Source: Sporosarcina sp. (GTDB lineage: Bacteria > Bacillota > Bacilli > Bacillales_A > Planococcaceae). From it: a stretch of 64,000 bases of DNA. The stretch is from positions 110,874 to 174,873 of the forward strand of contig NZ_JARICI010000004.1 of assembly GCF_029257255.1 (NCBI RefSeq), given 5' to 3'. Below the pieces are notes generated by a model, which had not been told where the DNA came from, made no database searches, and saw only the letters and a list, made by a program, of their open reading frames with translations. This document shows positions 56,733-64,000 of the stretch, piece by piece. Position 1 is the first letter of the stretch. Every line of letters begins with the position of its first letter. The position numbers and the translations under genes were made by a program.

Positions 56733-56786
56733 AACGTGTACAATAAAAAAGAATAGAAATTATCAGAAAAAAGGGGATATCAACCA

Positions 56787-58040
56787 ATGGACTTAAGCAA
56801 TGTACAGCGTGATGACGCAGCAATTTTCGAAGCAATCATGGCAGAAAAGAACCGCCAGAATTCTAACATCGAATTAATCGCATCAGAAAACTTCGTAACA
56901 GAAGCAGTTATGGAAGCACAGGGCTCGTATTTGACGAATAAATATGCTGAAGGCTATCCTGGTCGCCGTTACTACGGTGGCTGCGAACATGTTGACGTTG
57001 TGGAAGATATCGCACGCGACCGCGTAAAAGAATTATTCGGTGCAGCGTATGCTAACGTGCAGCCTCACTCCGGTGCACAAGCGAATATGGCAGTCTATTT
57101 CACAGCACTAGAGCCTGGTGATACGGTTCTTGGTATGAATTTATCCCACGGTGGTCACTTAACTCACGGATCTCCGGTTAACTTCTCTGGAATTCTGTAC
57201 AATTTCGTAGAGTACGGTGTGACAAAAGAAGAAGAAGTAATTGACTACGAAGACGTTCGTCAAAAAGCGCTGGAGCATAAGCCGAAAATGATCGTTGCTG
57301 GTGCAAGTGCATACCCGCGCGAAATCGACTTCGCGAAATTCCGTGAAATTGCGGATGAAGTCGGTGCATACTTGATGGTGGATATGGCGCACATCGCCGG
57401 TTTAGTTGCGACAGGCGAGCATCCAAATCCAGTGCCTCATGCACATTTCGTGACGTCTACAACACATAAAACATTGCGCGGACCACGTGGCGGAGTCATT
57501 TTATTGAACGAAGCAACTGCAGAAGAATTTGGCCGTAAAATCGACAAGACTGTATTCCCTGGAGTACAAGGTGGTCCATTGATGCACGTCATCGCTGCAA
57601 AAGCGGTAGCGTTCAAAGAAGCGTTGGAGCCTGAATTCAAAACATATGCACAGCAAGTGAAGAAAAACGCAAAAGCGTTGGCTGAGAAGTTAAAAGAAGA
57701 AGGAATCGACGTCGTTTCTGGCGGCACAGATAACCACTTAGTGCTTGTGAAGCTACAGTCCCTTAACTTGACAGGAAAAGTAGCAGAGCATGTTCTTGAT
57801 GAAGTGGGTATTACAGTGAACAAGAATACTGTACCTTTCGATCAGGAAGGACCGTTCGTAACGTCCGGTATCCGTATCGGTACACCTGCCGTAACAACGC
57901 GTGGATTTAAAGAAGAAGATATGAAGGAAGTCGGCCGTATCATCGCGGAACTTCTAAAGAATCACGAAGATGAAAACGCAAAACAAGAAGCACGCAAAGC
58001 GGTAACTGCTTTGACGAATCAGCATCCTTTATACGCGTAA
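56787..58040 (+). CDS. glyA: Serine hydroxymethyltransferase
   Basis: A 417-residue PLP enzyme converting serine and tetrahydrofolate into glycine and methylene-tetrahydrofolate. The PLP lysine lies in [29 protein letters not shown] and [13 protein letters not shown] are substrate and folate motifs. Full length. The ribosome binding site is AAAGGGGAT. It is followed by a strong terminator. Confidence 0.97.
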   Translation: MDLSNVQRDDAAIFEAIMAEKNRQNSNIELIASENFVTEAVMEAQGSYLTNKYAEGYPGRRYYGGCEHVDVVEDIARDRVKELFGAAYANVQPHSGAQANMAVYFTALEPGDTVLGMNLSHGGHLTHGSPVNFSGILYNFVEYGVTKEEEVIDYEDVRQKALEHKPKMIVAGASAYPREIDFAKFREIADEVGAYLMVDMAHIAGLVATGEHPNPVPHAHFVTSTTHKTLRGPRGGVILLNEATAEEFGRKIDKTVFPGVQGGPLMHVIAAKAVAFKEALEPEFKTYAQQVKKNAKALAEKLKEEGIDVVSGGTDNHLVLVKLQSLNLTGKVAEHVLDEVGITVNKNTVPFDQEGPFVTSGIRIGTPAVTTRGFKEEDMKEVGRIIAELLKNHEDENAKQEARKAVTALTNQHPLYA

Positions 58041-58045
58041 TAGGT

Positions 58046-58075
58046 AAGCGCCCGGTCATTGTGCCGGGCGCTTTT
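58046..58075 (+). terminator. Terminator of glyA
   Basis: AAGCGCCCGG/CCGGGCGCTT stem followed by T residues. Confidence 0.9.
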
Positions 58076-58094
58076 TCAAGTTAGAAAGGCTGTG

Positions 58095-58220
58095 TATGAT
58101 CGCGGCGATGAAGTGTATGATCACTCAGCGACGGGATATGAGCGGCTGGCGGTGTCGTTTGATCGGAGCGCCAAGGTCTTTGATCGCCAACACGCCTCGT
58201 ATGAGCATCTGCAGTATTTT
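58095..58220 (+). repeat. Six-unit perfect 21-bp array, YER type
   Basis: Units start at 58095, 58116, 58137, 58158, 58179 and 58200 with no slip; heads are TATGATCG, TATGATCA, TATGAGCG, TTTGATCG, TTTGATCG and TATGAGCA. The plus frame reads YDRxxxx, YDHxxxx, YERxxxx, FDRxxxx, FDRxxxx, YEHxxxx. It starts 20 bases after the glyA terminator and has no ribosome binding site. Confidence 0.9.
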
Positions 58221-58282
58221 TTTCAAAGCTCCAATAATCTGAATCTAAAAACAAAGGACTTCTCTCCGCCTGTCGTATGATT

Positions 58283-58291
58283 TCTGTTATA
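58283..58291 (+). promoter_or_regulatory. Extended -10 promoter of upp
   Basis: TGTTATAAT (TG-n-TATAAT), 34 bases before the upp start; no good -35 box is seen. Confidence 0.5.
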
Positions 58292-58324
58292 ATGTACAAG
58301 ATATTCCGAAAAGGAGCGATACCA

Positions 58325-58954
58325 ATGGCAAAAGTACATGTATTTGATCATCCATTAATTCAGCACAAATTAACGTATATAAGAAAGGTAGATACGGGAA
58401 CGAAAGAATTCCGTGAACTTGTGAACGAACTGGCTACACTGATGGCTTTCGAAATTACAAGAGACCTGCCGACAAAAGAAATTACCATTCAAACACCAGT
58501 CTGCGAAGCAAAATCTCACATACTTGAAGGTAAAAAGCTAGGCATCGTTCCAATCCTGCGTGCAGGAATCGGCATGGTAGACGGCATTATTAAATTAATT
58601 CCAGCAGCAAAAGTCGGGCACGTCGGATTATTCCGCGATCCTGAAACACTGAAACCAGTTGAATACTTTGTGAAATTGCCTTCTGATGTATCTGAACGTG
58701 AATTTATCGTAGTGGATCCGATGCTTGCGACGGGCGGGACTGCAGTCGAAGCCATCAATTCTATGAAAAAGCGCGGCGCGGTAAACATCAAATTCATGTG
58801 TTTAGTTGCTGCACCTGAAGGCGTAGAAGCTCTGATAGAAGCGCACCCTGACGTTGATGTGTATATTGCGGCACTAGACGAGAAGCTGAACGAACAGGGC
58901 TATATCGTACCTGGATTAGGTGACGCAGGTGACCGTTTATTCGGCACGAAATAA
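58325..58954 (+). CDS. upp: Uracil phosphoribosyltransferase
   Basis: A 209-residue enzyme that salvages uracil to UMP with PRPP. The PRPP-binding loop is [16 protein letters not shown]; the C-terminal uracil-binding [17 protein letters not shown] is complete. The ATG at 58325 follows AAAAGGAG. mnaA follows 15 bases downstream. Confidence 0.96.
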   Translation: MAKVHVFDHPLIQHKLTYIRKVDTGTKEFRELVNELATLMAFEITRDLPTKEITIQTPVCEAKSHILEGKKLGIVPILRAGIGMVDGIIKLIPAAKVGHVGLFRDPETLKPVEYFVKLPSDVSEREFIVVDPMLATGGTAVEAINSMKKRGAVNIKFMCLVAAPEGVEALIEAHPDVDVYIAALDEKLNEQGYIVPGLGDAGDRLFGTK

Positions 58955-58969
58955 TGGAGGGACCATTCA

Positions 58970-60088
58970 TTGACTAAAAAGTGGAAAGTGATGACGATTT
59001 TCGGTACAAGACCGGAAGCAATCAAAATGGCGCCGCTTGTGCTCGAACTCGAAAAACATCCGGATCAAATCGAATCGATTGTGACTGTGACGGCGCAGCA
59101 CCGCGAAATGCTTGATCAGGTGCTCCAAACGTTCGAGATCAAACCAGATTTTGATTTGAATATCATGAAAGACCGCCAGACACTGATCGACGTGGCAACA
59201 CGCGGATTGGAAGGTCTTGATAAAATTATGAAAGAGGCCAAGCCTGACATTGTTCTTGTACACGGTGATACCGCTACGACTTTCATTGGCAGTCTGGCTG
59301 CATTTTACAATCAAATCGCGGTCGGTCATGTCGAAGCAGGTCTTCGCACGTGGAATAAATATTCACCGTACCCTGAAGAGATGAACCGCCAGCTAACAGG
59401 CGTGATCGCAGACCTGCATTTTTCGCCGACAGAGAAATCAGCACAGAATCTGCTGAATGAAGGCAAGAATGCAGAACGCATTTTCATTACAGGCAATACA
59501 GCGATCGACGCGTTGCAGACAACAGTGGATCCGGATTATCACCATCCGATGTTCGATCAATTGGGTGATGACCGTCTGATTTTGCTGACAGCACATCGTC
59601 GAGAAAACCTTGGCGAGCCGATGCGCAATATGTTCCGTGCAATCAATCGTCTGCTCGATAAATACGATGATATTCAAGTGATCTACCCAGTGCATATGAA
59701 TCCAGCCGTACGTGAAGTGGCGGATGAACTGCTCGGCAACAACAACCGTGTGCATTTGATCGAACCACTCGAAGTATTGGATTTCCACAACTTCGCAGCA
59801 CGTTCGCATATTATTCTTACAGACTCCGGCGGCATCCAGGAAGAAGCACCTTCGCTGGGTAAACCGGTTATCGTCCTGCGGGATACAACCGAACGCCCGG
59901 AAGGCATCGAAGCCGGGACGCTGCGACTGGCGGGAACAGATGAAGATACAATCTTCAACCTGACCGACACGCTACTGTCCGATGAAGCCGAATACAAAAA
60001 AATGTCCCAAGCCTACAATCCATACGGCGACGGACGAGCTTCCGAGCGCATAGTCGAGTCGCTATTGAAATACTTATCTTCCATATAA
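58970..60088 (+). CDS. mnaA: UDP-N-acetylglucosamine 2-epimerase (non-hydrolysing)
   Basis: A 372-residue MnaA/WecB-type epimerase making UDP-ManNAc for teichoic-acid linkage units or other cell-surface glycans. Motifs: MTIFGTRPEAIKMAPL, HGDTATTFIGSLAAFY, GHVEAGLRTWNKYSPYPEE, TAHRRENLGEP and TDSGGIQEEAPSLGKPV. The start is TTG, nine bases after GGAGG. Placement between upp and atpI recurs in several Bacillales genera. Confidence 0.93.
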   Translation: MTKKWKVMTIFGTRPEAIKMAPLVLELEKHPDQIESIVTVTAQHREMLDQVLQTFEIKPDFDLNIMKDRQTLIDVATRGLEGLDKIMKEAKPDIVLVHGDTATTFIGSLAAFYNQIAVGHVEAGLRTWNKYSPYPEEMNRQLTGVIADLHFSPTEKSAQNLLNEGKNAERIFITGNTAIDALQTTVDPDYHHPMFDQLGDDRLILLTAHRRENLGEPMRNMFRAINRLLDKYDDIQVIYPVHMNPAVREVADELLGNNNRVHLIEPLEVLDFHNFAARSHIILTDSGGIQEEAPSLGKPVIVLRDTTERPEGIEAGTLRLAGTDEDTIFNLTDTLLSDEAEYKKMSQAYNPYGDGRASERIVESLLKYLSSI

Positions 60089-60093
60089 GAAGC

Positions 60094-60135
60094 AAACAGC
60101 AGACTGCCGATTACTAAGGTGGTCTGCTGTTTGAA
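60094..60135 (+). terminator. Terminator of upp-mnaA
   Basis: Perfect eleven-base stem AAACAGCAGAC/GTCTGCTGTTT with a long loop and a short T tail. Confidence 0.7.
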
Positions 60136-60180
60136 ATTAGTCAGTGACTATACGTGGAGATTGGAATTTGAGAGCAAAGA

Positions 60181-60308
60181 TTTGTTCTTAACGCTGCGCT
60201 TTTACTCGCAAAAGCCGTTCTTCGTCATGGCTCTCGCTTCGCTACCCGTGGGGTCTCAAGACGCACACTGATGCTCTCGGAGTGGCCCCTTCATCCGCTT
60301 CAATCCTA
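60181..60308 (-). repeat. Decayed inverted-repeat element, copy R8
   Basis: On the minus strand it begins GGATTGAAGCGGATG and contains ACTCCGAGAGCATCAG and TCTTGAGACCCC plus AGCGAAGCGAGAG, all in the family order. The right end no longer pairs well with the left. Confidence 0.65.
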
Positions 60309-60639
60309 CTTAGTTTGTATAAATAGTTGGTAAGTTCACCATACTTCTCTAAGGTCTAAGAAATAGGTATGATCTCATTGTATATAAAATTGCATGTCAC
60401 ATTTTCTAATCTATAAAGAGTGAATCATACTCATTATGAACTTTGGACTCTTTTTGAAGTATAGTAATCATTGAACTTGTGAAGTTAAATCGTAACAGTT
60501 AGTATTTTACGTAGCAGGGGTGTAAGTTGCTGAAAAAGTGAATCACGCGGTTGTGCAATATAATTGAAGGATTACGAGCAAATGTGTATGTAGAAAATAA
60601 CTTCAGTGAACAAGCTTCGAATTATCTGCTTACAATATA

Positions 60640-60704
60640 GGGTTTGTGCTACAGCCGGGGCGACTCCGGAACGCGTCCCCGGCTGTAGCGCAAATCCTAA
60701 ACTA
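60640..60704 (+). repeat. Minimal inverted-repeat element, copy R9
   Basis: The thirteen-base perfect stem GCTACAGCCGGGG/CCCCGGCTGTAGC, extended by imperfect TAGGGTTTGTG/CGCAAATCCTA, encloses only CGACTCCGGAACGCGT. It is the family's outer stem and conserved internal loop without the inner hairpin. Bases 60309-60639 are AT-rich and show nothing else. Confidence 0.9.
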
Positions 60705-60858
60705 TATACTAATTTAGATCCGTCAGCTCTTTCTGTCAGAAAAATCACCAAAAACACAACGGGGTAAACACCCCAAAAATGCAACCCCAAAAGCACAAAA
60801 CAAATATGTCGAATGTTTGACAATGAGAACACATTGTGAAGAAAATCACTTGAATCAA

Positions 60859-60887
60859 TTGACATAAAAAACACCCTATTGTATGCT
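60859..60887 (+). promoter_or_regulatory. Probable promoter of the atp operon
   Basis: TTGACA and TATGCT separated by exactly 17 bases; the strongest -35 match in the window, some 300 bases upstream of atpI. Confidence 0.7.
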
Positions 60888-60894
60888 AGCAAAG

Positions 60895-61193
60895 GGTAAG
60901 ATTGATAAGAGACACATACATATCTTGAGTATGGAAATACTGTTTTCATACTTTCAACTCTTACTGATATGAACGCTTGTTAGCCTCTTTGTCTGCTTTA
61001 CACAAAGCAACGCTACCTGGTGAACAATAAGGCGTTTCACTTACAATTTCCAGATTCTTATGCAAAGAATCTATGTCGTTCAAAAATGGTGAAAACGACA
61101 AAGTCTCGCTTCTTTCGACAATAGTCGGAAGATCTGCCTGACACTTCAACATCGCCACTAGAATCCAAATACGAAATGGGAGAATCACCAACA
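60895..61193 (+). other. Long untranslated leader before atpI
   Basis: If transcription starts near 60894, about 300 bases precede atpI. They contain several short hairpins, for example TTTGTCTGC/GCAAAG near 60990-61010, but no recognised regulatory motif. A minus-strand open frame (60961-61194) covers it without a ribosome binding site. Confidence 0.4.
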
Positions 61194-61562
61194 ATGCAAA
61201 GTATGCAGGAAATTTTCACGAGGCAGAAGAAGAGCTTCTTTTTTTTGCTTGCATTGTTTGGACTTGGCTGGTTCTTCTTGGACTACCAGACAATCTTCGC
61301 AGGACTCATCTTAGGTTCACTTTTCGGAATGTACAACTTTTGGATTTTAGTTCGACGAATGGAACGGTTTGACCGGGCCATTACGGAGGAAAAGCGTGCG
61401 AAGTCATTAGGCATGGGCTTACGTTTTGCATCGGGTGTAGCGGCGGCAGCCATTGCACTATCTCTGCCGGAAGAGTTCAATCTGATCAGCACAGTAATCG
61501 GGTTAATGGTACCTTATGTATTGCTGTTCACTGATCGACTGCTGTTCCATAGGGAGCATTAA
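61194..61562 (+). CDS. atpI: ATP synthase subunit I
   Basis: A 122-residue AtpI-family membrane protein with about four helices (FLLALFGLGWFFLDYQTIFAG, LGSLFGMYNFWILV and two more). It is believed to aid c-ring assembly or Mg2+ uptake. It is first in the atp operon. The ATG at 61194 is taken because GGGAGA lies nine bases upstream; 61176 precedes that site. Confidence 0.85.
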   Translation: MQSMQEIFTRQKKSFFFLLALFGLGWFFLDYQTIFAGLILGSLFGMYNFWILVRRMERFDRAITEEKRAKSLGMGLRFASGVAAAAIALSLPEEFNLISTVIGLMVPYVLLFTDRLLFHREH

Positions 61563-61573
61563 CACTTTACTAG

Positions 61574-62305
<732 letters not shown>

Positions 62306-62327
62306 ACATAGAAATACCCTATTTTAG

Positions 62328-62579
<252 letters not shown>

Positions 62580-62591
62580 TTTTTGCAACAT

Positions 62592-62623
62592 ATGGCGAAG
62601 CATGTAGTATGGGTCTTCGCCAT
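62592..62623 (+). promoter_or_regulatory. Intercistronic hairpin between atpE and atpF
   Basis: Nine-base perfect stem ATGGCGAAG/CTTCGCCAT without a T run, in the 152-base gap after atpE. It could stabilise the highly translated atpE message. Confidence 0.55.
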
Positions 62624-62731
62624 TGCTTTATGTGGAACAACATATGAATCACCGAACATAGAATACTTTTGCCAAACACGCAGAAGATAGAAACGAAAGA
62701 GTCATGAGCTCTTGAAGGGAGTGAAACAATC

Positions 62732-63280
62732 GTGTTGGATACCTTCGTCCTCTTATCAGCAAATGCTGACGCAGGATTTTTAGCTAGTTTGAACCAGCGA
62801 CTCAACTTAGGTGACATCATCGTCACTGTCGTATTTTTCACGATTCTCATGGTACTTCTAAAGAAGTTTGCATGGGGACCGTTAATGGGTGTAATGGATC
62901 AACGGGCGCAATTAATCGCCACGGAGATCGAGCAGGCTGAAAAAAGCCGTCAAGAATCTGCAAAGCTTCTTGAAGAGCAACGCGCTTTATTGAAAGAAGC
63001 ACGCGACAACGCACAAGCTATCGTCGAAAACGCAAAGAAATCCGGTGACACTCAACGTGAAGAGCTGATTACGGCTGCACGCGCTGAAGTAAACCGGATG
63101 AAAGAAGCAGCAACTCTCGAAATCGCAACAGAAAAAGAGAAAGCTGTGGCAGCAGTTCGCGAAGAATTCGTATCTCTATCTATCTTGGCTGCGTCTAAGG
63201 TTCTTGGAAAAGAAATTTCTGAGGAAGATAACCGCGCATTGATCGAAGAAACGATTGTGAAGGCAGGGGAAGGACAATGA
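62732..63280 (+). CDS. atpF: ATP synthase subunit b
   Basis: A 182-residue peripheral stalk subunit. One N-terminal membrane helix ([20 protein letters not shown]) is followed by a long charged coiled coil. The start is GTG with AAGGGAGTG upstream. It overlaps atpH by four bases. Confidence 0.95.
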   Translation: MLDTFVLLSANADAGFLASLNQRLNLGDIIVTVVFFTILMVLLKKFAWGPLMGVMDQRAQLIATEIEQAEKSRQESAKLLEEQRALLKEARDNAQAIVENAKKSGDTQREELITAARAEVNRMKEAATLEIATEKEKAVAAVREEFVSLSILAASKVLGKEISEEDNRALIEETIVKAGEGQ

Positions 63281-63813
63281 GCCAATCGGTAGTCGCAAGA
63301 CGCTATGCCGTTGCATTGTTTGAAGCTGCGCAAGGAAAGCAACAGGCTCTGGCTGTGCAAACAGATTTAAAAGAGCTTCACAAAGTATTTAAAGAGGAGA
63401 AAGGATTAAGTGAGATGCTTAGCACTCCTAAATTCTCTATCCAAAAGAAAAAAGAATTAATTGGGCAATTTTTCAACGGTGCGAATCCGCTTGTATTGAA
63501 CACACTATATGTGCTGATCGATGCAGGACGTATTGGAGAAGTAGTAAACGTGATCGAGGAATACCAGGAAATTGCAAACGCAGCTTCCGGAGTTGCCGAG
63601 GCGAAAGTTTACTCTACTCGTCCGTTAACGGTTGAAGAAAGCAATGCCATCTCTACTGCCTTTGCGCACAAAGTAGGGAAGCAGGCACTGCATATCGAAA
63701 ACGTAATTGACCCAAGCCTTATCGGAGGCATTCGCCTTCAGATAGGCAACCAGATTATCGACAGCAGCATTAGTGCTAAATTAGCGCGTCTTGAGCGTCA
63801 ATTAATCAATTAA
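63277..63813 (+). CDS. atpH: ATP synthase subunit delta
   Basis: A 178-residue stalk subunit connecting F1 to subunit b. [15 protein letters not shown] at the N terminus and [20 protein letters not shown] at the C terminus are the family signatures. ATGA overlap with atpF indicates coupling. Confidence 0.96.
   Translation: MSQSVVARRYAVALFEAAQGKQQALAVQTDLKELHKVFKEEKGLSEMLSTPKFSIQKKKELIGQFFNGANPLVLNTLYVLIDAGRIGEVVNVIEEYQEIANAASGVAEAKVYSTRPLTVEESNAISTAFAHKVGKQALHIENVIDPSLIGGIRLQIGNQIIDSSISAKLARLERQLIN

Positions 63814-64000
<187 letters not shown>

Noticed and set aside
58059..58280. 73-codon plus-strand open frame over the YER array behind glyA
   Set aside because: Its only start lies inside the glyA terminator hairpin and lacks a ribosome binding site.
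60572..60949. 125-codon minus-strand open frame
   Set aside because: It crosses the R9 inverted repeat and the atp promoter and has no start signal.
60961..61194. 77-codon minus-strand open frame opposite the atpI leader
   Set aside because: No ribosome binding site; its first codon overlaps the atpI start, and a strong promoter transcribes the region in the other direction.

Overview
The window is a contiguous chromosomal piece of a low-to-moderate GC, spore-forming Firmicute, most likely from the Sporosarcina/Planococcaceae part of the Bacillales. This is inferred from gene content and synteny: gerQ, rsfA, spo0F and spoIIR are sporulation genes. The order ywdK-gerQ-hemQ-pta-lipL-rsfA-ywfO-ywgA-ywhB-ywhD-pbpG-ywiB-argS, then rpoE-pyrG-ywjG-spo0F-fbaA-tal-murAB-glpX-rho-rpmE-tdk-prfA-prmC-spoIIR-ywlC-mntP-ywlE-rpiB-ywlG-glyA-upp-atp, follows the Bacillus subtilis chromosome from memory. 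No IS element, prophage, CRISPR array, rRNA or tRNA was seen.

Layout. 1-14.3 kb: conserved core genes (acetyl-phosphate and lipoate metabolism, coproheme decarboxylase, an HD hydrolase, a class A PBP, arginyl-tRNA synthetase). 14.4-23.9 kb: an accessory cobalamin import and salvage operon of 11 genes behind a cobalamin riboswitch (BtuF, BtuC, a BtuD-CbiZ fusion, CbiB, CobD, CobU, a short CobQ lacking its glutaminase domain, CobS, CobC, a second CobU-like protein, and an ATP:cob(I)alamin adenosyltransferase). 24.4-25.6 kb: an iron-dependent alcohol dehydrogenase on the minus strand. 26.0-37.4 kb: a fatty-acid degradation operon (FadF, thiolase, 3-hydroxyacyl-CoA dehydrogenase, two acyl-CoA dehydrogenases, FadR) ending in the adenosylcobalamin-dependent fused isobutyryl-CoA mutase IcmF, a likely consumer of the cofactor made by the preceding operon. 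37.6-47.0 kb: rpoE, pyrG with a GGGC-start attenuator, ywjG, spo0F, glycolytic/pentose genes, murAB, glpX and rho. 47.1-60.1 kb: rpmE, tdk, prfA-prmC, spoIIR, the ywlC-G group with an inserted chemoreceptor, glyA, upp and mnaA. 61.2-64.0 kb: the start of the ATP synthase operon atpIBEFH and the first codons of atpA, cut by the window end.

The least explained content is between the genes. Three repeat classes were found by eye. (1) Phase-perfect 21-bp arrays at five intergenic loci: a TATGAGCG type that reads YERxxxx and a TTTGGTTCG type that reads FGSLxxx. The period is exactly two B-DNA turns and also seven codons, yet no start or ribosome binding site accompanies them. (2) A family of about 60-150 base inverted-repeat elements (nine copies or fragments) whose outer and inner stems change in both arms together, so folding appears to be maintained. 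(3) A 100-base structured element present twice, again with a stem that differs in sequence but still pairs. These, together with the reduced CobQ and the paired CobU proteins, are the best candidates for undescribed biology.
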